Assembly: GCA_023395255.1 (NCBI GenBank) | Contig: JAEWZN010000008.1 | Location: forward strand, 62,001 to 126,000 | Reading direction: 5' to 3' | Origin: Deferribacteres bacterium | Lineage (GTDB): Bacteria > Chrysiogenota > Deferribacteres > Deferribacterales > Geovibrionaceae | DNA length: 64,000 bases | In this document: piece by piece, positions 26,990 to 36,335 of the stretch | Numbering within the stretch: the stretch's first letter is position 1 | Layout of the letters: each line of letters begins with the position of its first letter | Made by a program: the position numbers and the translations under genes | Notes under the pieces: model-generated | The model's input: the letters and a program-made list of their open reading frames with translations, nothing else | Told to the model about the DNA's origin: nothing | Database searches by the model: none

Positions 26990-28852
26990 ATGGTAAACGT
27001 TGAAAACATAAGTAAAAGCTACGGCGGGCAGGTTCTCCTTGAGGATGCCTCATTCCGTTTAAATAAAGGCGAAAGGGCTGGGCTGGTCGGCAGAAACGGA
27101 CACGGAAAAACAACTATTTTCCGCATGATGATAGGAGAGGAAACGCCTGATTCCGGTCAGGTGAGCTTTCCCAAAAGATATGTGATAGGACACCTTAAGC
27201 AGCACCTTGACTTCACAGAGAACACTGTGATTGAGGAAGGGTGCAAAGGGCTTCGGGAAGAGGACGAGGGACAGGTCTGGAAGGTGGAGAAAATACTTTT
27301 CGGCCTTGGATTTACTGAGGATGACATGTATCGCCATCCGTCCGAGTTTTCCGGGGGCTATCAGGTGCGTCTGGATCTGGCTAAGGTTCTGGTTTCTGAG
27401 CCTAACATGCTGCTGCTGGATGAACCGACAAACTATCTGGACATCACCTCCGTCCGCTGGCTGGAGAACTTCTTAAGAAGCTGGAAGGGCGAGCTGATGC
27501 TGATCACTCACGACAGAAGCTTCATGGACGCCGTTGTTACCCACACAGTTGCGATCCACCGTAAAAAGATCCGCAAAATAGAAGGGGACACAGGCAAGCT
27601 CTATGAGCAGATAGCCATGGAAGAGGAGATCTACGAGAAAACCCGCCTGAACGAGGAACAGAAACGCAAAGAGGTTGAGGCGTTCATCACCCGCTTCAAA
27701 TCGAAGGCATCTCTTGCCAGCCGCGCACAGTCAAGGGTGAAGATGCTTGAGAAGATGGGCTCAAGAGCGAAGCTTGAGGATATAAAAGATCTGGACTTCG
27801 GCTTCCGCTATAAGCCATATGAGGGCAAAACAGGCCTGAACGCTAAGGGAATAACCTTCGGCTATGATAAAAACGATCCGCTGATCAATGATTTCAGCAT
27901 AAATATCACCACAGGTGAGCGTGTCTGCATTATCGGTAAAAACGGCAAAGGTAAAACAACCCTCCTCAAGCTTCTGGCGGGTGAGATGAAGCCGGACGCG
28001 GGAGAGGTTTACTACGGGCCCGGTATAGAAAAAGGCTTTTACGAACAGACAAATATAAAAACTCTGGATGACAGGCGGACAATTGAGGAGGAACTCCTCC
28101 AGACCGCGCCGGATGTGGACAGGCAGAGAGCCAGAAATATTGCCGGGATAATGATGTTTGAAGGGGACTCGGCGCTTAAGAAGATAGGCGTTCTCTCCGG
28201 CGGTGAGAAAAGCAGGGTGATGCTCGGCAAGCTCCTTGCCCAGCACCTGAACTTCCTCATGCTGGATGAACCTACGAACCACCTTGACATGCAGTCCTGC
28301 GATTCGCTCCTTGAGGCTCTGGACGACTTTCCGGGAACTCTGCTGCTTATCACCCACAATGAGATGTTTCTCCACGCTCTGGCAGACAGGCTTATTGTAT
28401 TCAAAAACAACAGCATAAGTGTTTTTGACGGCACATACGCCGAATTCCTTGAGAAAGAGGGCTGGGACGAAGAAGAGGAAACCACAAAACCTAAAAAGAA
28501 AGTCACTTCTCAGGGCAAGCTGACAAAAAAGGAGCTGAGAAAGCGCCGCTCTGATCTCCTGAGCGAGAAGAGCAGGGTTGTTGCTCCCCTTGAAAAAAGA
28601 GTCCGTGATACTGAAACAGCCATAGAAACCGCCGAGAAGAGAATGGCGGATATAAACAGCCTCCTCGTAGCCGCTTCCGAGAATGGCGACACCGCCAAAA
28701 TAAGCTCACTCTCAAAGGAGCTTAACGAATGGGAATCGGAAATAGAGAAGCTTTTTACTCAGCTTGAAACATCCACTGAGGATTTCGAGTTTGAATCAGC
28801 TAAATACGAAACACTTTTAAAAGAACTTGGGGATGATGACAGCGACAGTTAA
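26990..28852 (+). CDS. ABC-F family ATPase (ribosome-associated type)
   Basis: A 620-residue soluble protein with two ABC ATPase domains and no membrane part. Domain 1 has Walker A GRNGHGKTT and signature FSGGYQVRLDLA; domain 2 has GKNGKGKTT and LSGGEKSRV. Both have Walker B LLLDEPTN / LMLDEPTNHLD. Between them is the linker rich in Lys and Arg. The C-terminal ~120 residues are a charged coiled coil. ABC-F proteins act on the ribosome in translation or antibiotic protection; which role applies here is not evident. It is transcribed divergently from mobB, and a terminator hairpin lies at 28856-28887. Confidence 0.9.
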   Translation: MVNVENISKSYGGQVLLEDASFRLNKGERAGLVGRNGHGKTTIFRMMIGEETPDSGQVSFPKRYVIGHLKQHLDFTENTVIEEGCKGLREEDEGQVWKVEKILFGLGFTEDDMYRHPSEFSGGYQVRLDLAKVLVSEPNMLLLDEPTNYLDITSVRWLENFLRSWKGELMLITHDRSFMDAVVTHTVAIHRKKIRKIEGDTGKLYEQIAMEEEIYEKTRLNEEQKRKEVEAFITRFKSKASLASRAQSRVKMLEKMGSRAKLEDIKDLDFGFRYKPYEGKTGLNAKGITFGYDKNDPLINDFSINITTGERVCIIGKNGKGKTTLLKLLAGEMKPDAGEVYYGPGIEKGFYEQTNIKTLDDRRTIEEELLQTAPDVDRQRARNIAGIMMFEGDSALKKIGVLSGGEKSRVMLGKLLAQHLNFLMLDEPTNHLDMQSCDSLLEALDDFPGTLLLITHNEMFLHALADRLIVFKNNSISVFDGTYAEFLEKEGWDEEEETTKPKKKVTSQGKLTKKELRKRRSDLLSEKSRVVAPLEKRVRDTETAIETAEKRMADINSLLVAASENGDTAKISSLSKELNEWESEIEKLFTQLETSTEDFEFESAKYETLLKELGDDDSDS

Positions 28853-28855
28853 ATT

Positions 28856-28887
28856 AGGCGGGTTATTCCAACCCGCTTATGTTTTTG
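28856..28887 (+). terminator. Terminator of the plus-strand ABC-F gene
   Basis: GCGGGTT pairs with AACCCGC around a 5-nt loop, followed by TTATGTTTTTG. Confidence 0.75.
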
Positions 28888-28904
28888 ATAAAAAAACTGA
28901 GACT

Positions 28905-28978
28905 ACCGCGCTTCCTGCGGAAGCTCGTAGTGACTCTGGCTTACAGTCTTTGCGAGGAACAACGTGACGAAGCAATCT
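28905..28978. repeat. Dispersed palindromic repeat copy
   Basis: The segment contains ttgcgaggaac and gacgaagcaatctc, the right half of the same small repeat type seen at 5191-5268. It lies between the two convergent ABC-F genes and touches the stop of the minus-strand one. Confidence 0.5.
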
Positions 28979-30816
28979 CACTCCAACCCGCTTAAATACT
29001 CCCATCGCTCCATTTTTTCGAGGAGCTCTGTTTCAGCGGCATCTATTTTTTCCTGCAGTTCCGCAAGGCGGGAGTAGTCGCTTCCGCCTTTTCCAAGCTC
29101 CGCCGTCATGTCCGCCAGTTCGCCTTCAAGGCGGCTTATTTCTGCCTCAATGCCTTCGTATTCCTTCTTTTCGGCGTATGTGAGCTTACGCTTCTTCTCC
29201 TGCGCAGGTTTTGGGGCTTCCTTCTTTTCTGCGGGCTTATCTTTTACCTTGGTTCGGGATTCCAGCCAGTTTGAATAACTGCCGGGGAAGTGCTCAAACA
29301 CACCGTCACCCTTGAAGATAAACATGGTGTCGCAGACTCTGTCCATGAAGTATCTGTCGTGGGAAACCACAACGGCACAACCGCCGAAGTCCTCAAGGAA
29401 ATCCTCAAGCACACTTAATGTCTGTATATCAAGGTCGTTGGTCGGTTCATCAAGAATGATGAAGTTGGGATTCTTGATAAGCTCGTTCACAAGATGCAGC
29501 CTGCGTTTTTCACCGCCGGAAAGCTTGCTGATCGGGCGGTAGTGGCTGTCTTTCGGAAAAAGGAAGCGCTCAAGCATCAGCGTGGCGGACAAGGTCAGTC
29601 CGTTATCCAGCTTGATGTTTTTCGCTGTTTCCTCAATGTATTGAATAACTTTCATCTCAGGGTCAAGCTCTTTGCTGTGCTGGTCAAACACTCCGAAAAA
29701 TGTGTTTACCCCAATGTCAACAACACCGCTGTCCGGTGCTTCCTCTCCGGTGAGGATGCGCAGGAAGGTTGATTTCCCGCTTCCGTTTGCCCCTGCGATC
29801 CCCAGCTTTTCCCCTTTTTTGAATGAGTAGCTGAAATCACGAAACAGAATCTTATCCCCGTAAGCTTTGGAAACATCTTTGAGGTCAAGTATTTTGCCAC
29901 CAAGTCTCCGTCCGAGGGTCTTGAGTTCAAGCTCCTTTTCCGTTTTGCGGACAATGCTGTCCAGAATAACCGCGGCACGGTCTATCCTTGCCTTCTGTTT
30001 GGTGGTGCGTGCCTTGGGACTTCTGCGCAGCCATACAAGCTCATTGCGGAGAATATTAGTCAGTCTGTCCTGTCTGCGTTGCTCGTGGGCTTCGGCTTCG
30101 GCTTTCTTTTCCAGATAAAATGAGTAGTTGCCGTCGTAGCGGGTGAATCTGCCTTCGTCTATCTCAAAAATAACGTTACAGACATTATCAAGGAAGTATC
30201 TGTCGTGCGTGACAAGCAGAACAGCCTTTTTTGTGGTTTCCAGATGGTTCTGGAGCCATTCCACAGTGTCTATGTCAAGATGGTTGGTCGGTTCGTCCAG
30301 TATGAGCAGACTGCCTTCGTCAATGAGCGCCTGAGCAAGTGAGACCTTTTTCGCCATGCCGCCGGAGAGTTCGCCCATTTTCATGTTGTAGTCATGTATT
30401 CCCAGTTCGCCCAGAACAGATTTTACGCTGTATTCATATCCCCATGCGTTTTTTGCATCCAGTTCTGCCATGAGTTTATGCAGTTCCGGGCTGTCGGTGT
30501 GGCAAAGCTGTTCGTAGCGCTTTATAAGGCGCATTGTCGGTGTGTCGGACTTGAAGATATAGTCGATTACACTGACATGAGGCAATACATCAGGTAACTG
30601 CGATAAATAATTTATGGAGCATGCTTTATTGATAGCTATATTCCCGCCGTCAGCCTCTTCAATCCCTGCGATAATCTTAAGCAGGGTTGATTTGCCGCTG
30701 CCGTTTATGCCTATTATGGCGGCTTTGTCACCCTCATTCAGCCCGAAGGTTACATTCTCGAATATTGTCCTGTCGCCATAGTTCTTTTTTAGTTTTTCGA
30801 TTGATAAAAGATTCAT
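28978..30816 (-). CDS. uup: ABC-F family ATPase, Uup-like
   Basis: A 612-residue protein with tandem ABC domains. Walker A motifs are GINGSGKST and GANGSGKST, signatures LSGGMAKKVSLA and LSGGEKRRLHL, and Walker B LLILDEPTNHLD and FIILDEPTNDLD. The C-terminal ~90 residues form a Lys/Glu-rich coiled coil (KKEYEGIEAEISRLEGELAD), the DNA/RNA-binding extension typical of Uup. Uup is linked to ribosome function and transposon excision. It faces the other ABC-F gene tail to tail, though the two are clearly different subfamilies and not a recent duplication. Confidence 0.85.
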   Translation of the reverse strand: MNLLSIEKLKKNYGDRTIFENVTFGLNEGDKAAIIGINGSGKSTLLKIIAGIEEADGGNIAINKACSINYLSQLPDVLPHVSVIDYIFKSDTPTMRLIKRYEQLCHTDSPELHKLMAELDAKNAWGYEYSVKSVLGELGIHDYNMKMGELSGGMAKKVSLAQALIDEGSLLILDEPTNHLDIDTVEWLQNHLETTKKAVLLVTHDRYFLDNVCNVIFEIDEGRFTRYDGNYSFYLEKKAEAEAHEQRRQDRLTNILRNELVWLRRSPKARTTKQKARIDRAAVILDSIVRKTEKELELKTLGRRLGGKILDLKDVSKAYGDKILFRDFSYSFKKGEKLGIAGANGSGKSTFLRILTGEEAPDSGVVDIGVNTFFGVFDQHSKELDPEMKVIQYIEETAKNIKLDNGLTLSATLMLERFLFPKDSHYRPISKLSGGEKRRLHLVNELIKNPNFIILDEPTNDLDIQTLSVLEDFLEDFGGCAVVVSHDRYFMDRVCDTMFIFKGDGVFEHFPGSYSNWLESRTKVKDKPAEKKEAPKPAQEKKRKLTYAEKKEYEGIEAEISRLEGELADMTAELGKGGSDYSRLAELQEKIDAAETELLEKMERWEYLSGLE

Positions 30817-30858
30817 AGGAGAGAATTATTATATATCTTCCCATGATTTGGCAATAAA

Positions 30859-30890
30859 AAAGCCCGTGAGAAACGAATCTCACGGGCTTT
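30859..30890 (-). terminator. Rho-independent terminator of the alkaline phosphatase gene
   Basis: AAAGCCCGTGAGA pairs perfectly with TCTCACGGGCTTT around a 6-nt loop, followed on the minus strand by TTTATTG. It sits 20 nt after the phosphatase stop. Confidence 0.9.
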
Positions 30891-30910
30891 TGCGGGTGTT
30901 ATTGAGGAGG

Positions 30911-33838
30911 TTACTGGCTTACTGTCACTCCGAGGAAGTTTGCCATAGCCTTGAATATGAATGTGTTGTCAATGATTTTGGTTACGCCTTCGTCATACAT
31001 CTTACCGTTGTATTTGCTGAAGGTTTCACCTGCAAAATCACCTTTAGCGTACACAGAGACAAGCTCGTTGGTGTGTCCGCCTGTTCCGTAGAATACTTCG
31101 CCGTCAGGGTAAATATTGCTGCCGCACCATGTACCGGGGCAGGGGGCAACATAGCTCTGCTGCGCGGGAAGGTCGCCGAGGCCGGGTTTCAGCGTATTGT
31201 TCAGCCTGAGGAAGCTGTTCCCGTGGTCGGATGTGACTATGAGAAGCGTGTTTGACCAGTCGATATTGTCGCCGGGCTGATCAACGAACTCCATGGCTTT
31301 CTTAACTGCGTATTCAAGGTCGATTACGCCGCCCACCATGCCTTTGTAATCGTTTGCATGGTTTGTCCAGTCTATGTCTCCCTGTTCAACCATAAGGAAG
31401 AAGCCGTTGTTATTCTGCGCGAGAACCCTGAGAGCCGCTTCGGTTGAATCAGCCAGAAGGGGGCTTTCGGAATCAGTAGCTGCGAATGTGGGTGCTCCGG
31501 GAGTGTCTGTGACTGTGGGAGTGGCAACCTGTCCGCCTGTACCGCCGAAGAGACCGAAAAGCTTTTTCTTAGCCGTAACCGCACTGTCAGCAGCGTTGAG
31601 AAGCGCTGTTCCGCCTGTTACACCGTTTGTTCTCTCCACAAAAATGTAGCCTGTATCAGCTTTTATAGCGTTATAGGAGGCCTGAGTGATGTACTGATAG
31701 TTCGGTGCGGAAGGAGTGCCTACATATGAGGGGTGTCCTGCACCGATTACTACATCGGGTCTTGTTGTTGTAATTATTTCCGCGGCTATTTCACCATAGT
31801 TGTTTCTGCTAACATTATGGGATACAAAAGCGGCGGGGGTGGCGTGTGAGAAGGGAACAGTGGTGACCACTCCAATTGCTCCTTTTCTCTGAGATTTGAC
31901 TTTTTCAGCTATGGTTTTAAGGTTTCCGCCAGCCAGATCACCGGGGAGCCATGCAATGTTGCCGTCAACCGTTTTGTTGCCTGTGGCAAGGGCAGTTCCT
32001 GCGGATGCGGAGTCTGTCGCCGCATATCTGCGGATGTACTCATCCTCAAGCTGGGGATAAGAGTAGCTTCCCGCAACTGCCACATCGTAGCCGACTGTAC
32101 CGTACTCGATCCTGTTGTTCATCTTAGCAACAGCGTAGAGGTCTTTGCCTTTTGCTTTTGCGTATGAGTTGTAAGTGTCAACATCCCATGTTGTGCAGTT
32201 TGCTTTGAAATCGAAAGAATGGAAAGAGAGCGCTTCGGGGTTATCTATGCCGAACATATAACGTGAAGCGGCTATTTCGTGAGCCTTCTGCATACCGTCA
32301 CCGATAAAGAGGATTACGTTGCGGTTTGCATCTGCAATCGATTTCATCACTCTGAAAAGGTCTGTATTGTCTATGAGTGCCGTTCCGGGGTAGAGAACGC
32401 CCTGACGTGCAGTGAGTTTGCTGATGTCCGCGCCTTTTGCATAAACAGATACAAGCTCGTTAGTGTGTCCGCCTGTGCCGTAGAATACTTCGCCGTCAGG
32501 GTAAACATAGCTGCCGCAATAGTTTCCGGCAGGGCAGTTGGAGACTGTCTTAACTTCCTGCAGGGGAAGATCGCCGAGGCCGTTGGTTTTGCCTCTGTTG
32601 AATCTCAGGTAGCTGTTGCCGTGGTCGGAAGTGACTATGATTGTGGTGTTTGCCCAGCTCATGCCGTTAACGCCGTTATCAATCATCTCTTCCGCTTTTT
32701 CCACTGCGTAGTGAAGGTCAAGCACACCGCCCACCATGCCTCTGTAGTCGTTGGAGTGGTTTGTCCAGTCAATGTCACCCTGTTCAAGCATGACAAAGAA
32801 ACCGCCTGCGCCGCCGCCTGAACTGAGAACAGTAAGCGCCGCCTCAGTGGATTCGGCAAGAACGGGGCTCTCATTCTCTGTCTTTGTGAAAGAGGGTGTG
32901 CCGGGAGTATCAGTAACTGTGGGAGTGGCTATCTGACCGCCTGCGCTGCCGAACACTCCGAAAAGTCCTGTTCCGTTTGTCACGGCGTTCGCAGTTGCTG
33001 TTGCAAGGGCTGTTGCGCCGTCAGTGCCTGTGTTTCTCGCAACATATTCATAAGAAGCATCGCCCTGAACAGTGGTAAGCTGAGCGTTTGTAAGGTAGGT
33101 TTCGTTATAAACCTGAGGATGACCTCCGCCTATTACCACATCTGGTTTTGTTACAGTGCTGATTTCAGTGAATATTGCGTGATTGTTGTTTCTGTATACG
33201 TTGTGGCTCACAAATGCAGCGGGTGTGGCGTGTGAGATAGGCACTGTTGTAACAACGCCTATTTTGCCGGGTGTTGTCTTAGCCTTGTAGTACTCGGCTA
33301 TTGTCTGAATCTCGCCGTTAGCAGGGTCGCCTGATTCCCATGCTATGTTGCCTGCATCAGTTTTGACACCTGTTGCTATAGCCGTTCCTGCGGATGCGGA
33401 GTCTGTGGCAGCCGCGCCCATTGAGGAATCCAGAAAGTATTTGTCTTTAGTGATTGATGAAAGCCCCATCTGAAGGACATCGAAGCCTGTTCTGCCGCTG
33501 AAAGTATCTGCTGCGTAGCTTGCTTCGCTTCTTTCTGATGCGAGGGTGTTATAAGCGGTTACATCCCATGTGGTAGCGTAGTTGGAGTAGGGGAATACTG
33601 ATGAATCCTTCCATACAAGGCTGGTTTCATCGCCGTAGTAATAGCGGCTTGCGGCTGCTTCGTGCTCTTCGTGCATACCGTCGCCTATAAAAAGGATTAC
33701 ATGTTTGGGAAGAGCCCATGCGTCTTCGCCGTCCTGTCCGTCTTTTCCTGTGCTTCCGTCATTTCCGTCCGAACCGCAGGCGGCAAGAACACTGAGAGTA
33801 AGAACGAGAAGCAGTAACTTAAAAAGTTTCGTTTTCAA
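30911..33838 (-). CDS. Tandem double alkaline phosphatase lipoprotein
   Basis: A 975-residue protein containing two complete alkaline phosphatase domains, about residues 45-495 and 510-970. The signal peptide ends in a lipobox LAAC. Six Gly-X-Y triplets (GSDGNDGSTGKDGQDGED) follow as a linker. Each half has FIGDGM (metal Asp), TDSASAGTA with the nucleophilic Ser, SHATPAAFVSHNV, EQGDIDWTNH, VTSDHGN and GTGGHTNELV. Both active sites thus look intact. The halves are similar but diverged, so the duplication is not recent. The preferred start is TTG at 33838, with GGAGG 7 nt upstream; another TTG lies at 33871. The enzyme would release phosphate from organic esters at the cell surface or in the periplasm. 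It is monocistronic. Confidence 0.9.
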   Translation of the reverse strand: MKTKLFKLLLLVLTLSVLAACGSDGNDGSTGKDGQDGEDAWALPKHVILFIGDGMHEEHEAAASRYYYGDETSLVWKDSSVFPYSNYATTWDVTAYNTLASERSEASYAADTFSGRTGFDVLQMGLSSITKDKYFLDSSMGAAATDSASAGTAIATGVKTDAGNIAWESGDPANGEIQTIAEYYKAKTTPGKIGVVTTVPISHATPAAFVSHNVYRNNNHAIFTEISTVTKPDVVIGGGHPQVYNETYLTNAQLTTVQGDASYEYVARNTGTDGATALATATANAVTNGTGLFGVFGSAGGQIATPTVTDTPGTPSFTKTENESPVLAESTEAALTVLSSGGGAGGFFVMLEQGDIDWTNHSNDYRGMVGGVLDLHYAVEKAEEMIDNGVNGMSWANTTIIVTSDHGNSYLRFNRGKTNGLGDLPLQEVKTVSNCPAGNYCGSYVYPDGEVFYGTGGHTNELVSVYAKGADISKLTARQGVLYPGTALIDNTDLFRVMKSIADANRNVILFIGDGMQKAHEIAASRYMFGIDNPEALSFHSFDFKANCTTWDVDTYNSYAKAKGKDLYAVAKMNNRIEYGTVGYDVAVAGSYSYPQLEDEYIRRYAATDSASAGTALATGNKTVDGNIAWLPGDLAGGNLKTIAEKVKSQRKGAIGVVTTVPFSHATPAAFVSHNVSRNNYGEIAAEIITTTRPDVVIGAGHPSYVGTPSAPNYQYITQASYNAIKADTGYIFVERTNGVTGGTALLNAADSAVTAKKKLFGLFGGTGGQVATPTVTDTPGAPTFAATDSESPLLADSTEAALRVLAQNNNGFFLMVEQGDIDWTNHANDYKGMVGGVIDLEYAVKKAMEFVDQPGDNIDWSNTLLIVTSDHGNSFLRLNNTLKPGLGDLPAQQSYVAPCPGTWCGSNIYPDGEVFYGTGGHTNELVSVYAKGDFAGETFSKYNGKMYDEGVTKIIDNTFIFKAMANFLGVTVSQ

Positions 33839-34002
33839 TTTAAGTCCTCCGTAAGTTTTTTGGTGTAACAACCAAACAGGAGGATAAGTGAAAAATGTTA
33901 GACATGTGTTATATGATTATCGTATTTATTAAATGTTGCTAATCATAAATTAACTCTTTAATCACATGTACTTAACCATAATCTACAGATACAGGGTCTC
34001 AG

Positions 34003-34019
34003 TGTCATAACTTCGTCAG
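34003..34019 (+). promoter_or_regulatory. Possible Pho-box-like direct repeat
   Basis: TGTCAT and CGTCAG are spaced exactly 11 bp start to start, as in PhoB sites. The site is about 165 nt upstream of the phosphatase start but points away from it, so it is only a weak candidate. The rest of 33872-34113 is AT-rich with no gene. Confidence 0.2.
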
Positions 34020-34113
34020 AATACGTAATAAGAAAGTTTCTTAATTAGCAAATGATTACATTTCGATGTTAAGCCTATAATCAAATAAATGTCAGAAATG
34101 GAGAGAAAAAAGA

Positions 34114-34137
34114 AAGGGGCCTAACAACAGCCCCCTT
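34114..34137 (-). terminator. Terminator of the OmpA-like gene
   Basis: AAGGGGC pairs with GCCCCCTT (one bulge) and is followed on the minus strand by TTCTTTTTTC. Confidence 0.75.
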
Positions 34138-34163
34138 GTTTGATTATATGTTTCTTAATTCGT

Positions 34164-35261
34164 TTATTCAGGCTTCTGAGATTTGACTTTGTCACCGTCA
34201 GCGTCAACGGCAACAGCTTCTATACGTCTGTTTTCCGCTCTGCCTTCAACAGTATCGTTTGAAGCAACAGGTTTTGTCTCTCCGTAGCCTTTTGAAGTGA
34301 TTCTTCCGGATTCAACACCTTGTTCAACGAGGGCAGAAGCAACGGCTTTCGCTCTTTTTTCAGAGAGTTTCTGGTTGTAGGCATCGCTGCCTTTGCTGTC
34401 AGTATGACCCTGAATTTCCACATTAAGAACGGGAGTAGCCTTCATGAAATCGGCAAATTCCTGAATTTTTGCCATACCGGCCGCATCTATCACATCACTG
34501 TTATTTGCGAAGTTGATGAGGAGTTTCATGCTTTTGAAGCAGCCTTTTTCATTCACACTGTAGCCCATAGGAGTGCCGGGGCACTGGTCCTCATCATCGT
34601 AAACGCCATCTCCGTCTGAATCAACCGGAGCAGCAACAACAGCGGCAGCTTCTTTTTTCTCATCAGCAACAGCAGCGGCCATAGGAGCGGGCTCCTCAAC
34701 AGGTGCAGCAGCAACCGCAGCAGGAGCGGGTTCAGCAGCTTTTACAGCGGCTTTCTCTTTCACGCCGAAGAAGTAAGCTAAAGACACAGCCATAAGCTGG
34801 TCGTGTTTGCCTTCGCCGAAGTAGATGTTTTTGAAGGAAACATCACCGCCGAAATTTTTGGTGAAGAGGTATTTAAGACCGCCGCCAACGGCAAGTCCTG
34901 TATCAGTATCATCTGCTATGCGCGCTTCGATACCTGCCTGAAGGAAGGGGAGAAGCGCTCTGTCCATAGCGGGTCTGAAATGATAAACGGCGTGAAGTCC
35001 GGGAGTGAACACATCCTCAGAGCCGCTTTTAGAGTCATACTCAGCATCAGCATAGCCGCCGGAAAGTTCCGCAGCCCAATGTTCAGTGATGAAGTATCCG
35101 AGTTTAAGTCCGGCTTCTACATCATTTTTCAGATCAGATTTGTCGTCAAATGCTTTGTAGCCGGAATAGGGGCCGAAATAGTAAGCGCCTTTCATTTCAT
35201 ATGCGGCGGCGCTTACGACCGTTACCGCACATACAAGCAGTGCTGCGAGAAGTTTTTTCAT
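34164..35261 (-). CDS. OmpA-like outer-membrane protein with peptidoglycan-binding domain
   Basis: A 365-residue protein. The signal peptide (KKLLAALLVCAVTVVSAAA) is followed by an eight-strand-type barrel (~22-170), starting EMKGAYYFGPYSGYKAF. An Ala/Pro/Glu-rich linker and one calcium-binding thrombospondin-type repeat (DSDGDGVYDDEDQCPGTP) follow. The OmpA C-terminal domain (~250-345) has NVEIQGHTDSKGSDAYNQKL and RGRAENRRIE-like GRAENRRIE, the peptidoglycan-binding signature. It links outer membrane to cell wall. AGGTG lies just before the ATG. It is monocistronic with its own terminator. Confidence 0.93.
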   Translation of the reverse strand: MKKLLAALLVCAVTVVSAAAYEMKGAYYFGPYSGYKAFDDKSDLKNDVEAGLKLGYFITEHWAAELSGGYADAEYDSKSGSEDVFTPGLHAVYHFRPAMDRALLPFLQAGIEARIADDTDTGLAVGGGLKYLFTKNFGGDVSFKNIYFGEGKHDQLMAVSLAYFFGVKEKAAVKAAEPAPAAVAAAPVEEPAPMAAAVADEKKEAAAVVAAPVDSDGDGVYDDEDQCPGTPMGYSVNEKGCFKSMKLLINFANNSDVIDAAGMAKIQEFADFMKATPVLNVEIQGHTDSKGSDAYNQKLSEKRAKAVASALVEQGVESGRITSKGYGETKPVASNDTVEGRAENRRIEAVAVDADGDKVKSQKPE

Positions 35262-35326
35262 CTTTCACCTCGGATAAACATTACCTTAATTATAACAAAT
35301 ATTAAACGGGTGTAAAGTAAATTACG

Positions 35327-36286
35327 CTATGAATTTTTTGAAGGTAAAAATAACATTTTATGAAAAAATTCAGGCTTCATTACTCTTATTATCCTCTGAA
35401 TAAGGATTACAACAATCAGTGAGAAAATTATTCTGCCCCAGAATATGCCTGAGAGGTGTCCGCCAACCACCATCAGAAGAAGGGTATCCTCTATGAGGCT
35501 GTGGCAGAGACCCAGAAGTGAGATTGAGAAAAATATATCCTCCTCACTGAGTTTGCCGCTCTTTGCCTCATTTATTATCATCCCTCCGGCGTAGGAGAGG
35601 CCTATGGTGAGCCCGAATATGGTGAGGGTGGACGCGCGGGCACTCACTCCCAGAAAGCGGAGCACAGGTCCCAGAAGTTTTTCCATCAGTTTCATAAGCC
35701 CCAGAGCATGGAGAATCCGCATGACGACGACAAGTGTGAATATAATGCAGGTTATCCAGAAGAGGTTTTTCACCTCTCCCATAGCCCACGCACCGAGTGT
35801 ATTATCACGCACAGGGGGAGCCCAGAGGATTTTAAGCGGCTCCTGGAGCGTATCAGTTGCGGAGTATATGACATTGAGCAGCCAGCCGTAAACAACAGCG
35901 CCCCCCATTCGCAGAACCAGCATTGCACGGAGTCTGGGGCCAGATTTGCGCATAATCTGGAGTTCAACAGGCATGGAATGAGCGATAAGAACAATTGATG
36001 CGAATATCGTTGCCTGAGCAACTGTGAGGTTCAGGCCGTCTGACAGGCTTACGAAAACTATGATTCCGCCGTATATGTTGGTAAAAAGGGCAGTTGCCCA
36101 TGCCAGACCCAGTTCACCCGGCAGACCGATAAACTTCATAAAAGGGTTGAGAACCGCGGAGAGGATTTTAATGATCCCCAGTTCGGAGAGAACTTTTACA
36201 GCGATTATGACCGGAATCATTATCCTGAAAAGTGTTTTGCAGATGTTGTAAGTTTCTTTGAGTAATTCTGAAACCAGTTTTATCAT
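35327..36286 (-). CDS. Nucleoside-recognition (Gate) domain membrane protein
   Basis: A 319-residue polytopic membrane protein with about eight hydrophobic segments. Two Gate-type halves are visible: FRIMIPVIIAVKVLSELGII ... IYGGIIVFVSL and LMKLMEKLLGPVLRFLGVSA ... FGLTIGLSYAGGMII. Similar proteins include the YjiG/YjiH and SpmA/SpmB families, which are presumed transporters. HSMPVELQIMRKSG is a conserved internal segment of the family. The substrate is unknown. A possible 54-codon gene lies 49 nt upstream on the same strand and may share its transcript. Confidence 0.75.
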   Translation of the reverse strand: MIKLVSELLKETYNICKTLFRIMIPVIIAVKVLSELGIIKILSAVLNPFMKFIGLPGELGLAWATALFTNIYGGIIVFVSLSDGLNLTVAQATIFASIVLIAHSMPVELQIMRKSGPRLRAMLVLRMGGAVVYGWLLNVIYSATDTLQEPLKILWAPPVRDNTLGAWAMGEVKNLFWITCIIFTLVVVMRILHALGLMKLMEKLLGPVLRFLGVSARASTLTIFGLTIGLSYAGGMIINEAKSGKLSEEDIFFSISLLGLCHSLIEDTLLLMVVGGHLSGIFWGRIIFSLIVVILIQRIIRVMKPEFFHKMLFLPSKNS

Positions 36287-36335
36287 CAGTTACTTTAGCA
36301 CACCCGCATTAAACGGGCAATATGCTAAAACGGAT

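Noticed and set aside
27761-28375. A 204-codon minus-strand frame inside the ABC-F gene
   Set aside because: Fully inside a well-supported ABC-F coding region, with no recognisable domain.
32279-32821. A 180-codon plus-strand frame antisense to the phosphatase gene
   Set aside because: It mirrors similar antisense frames in the second phosphatase copy (30848-31255), as expected from the duplicated sense coding sequence, and has no ribosome-binding site.
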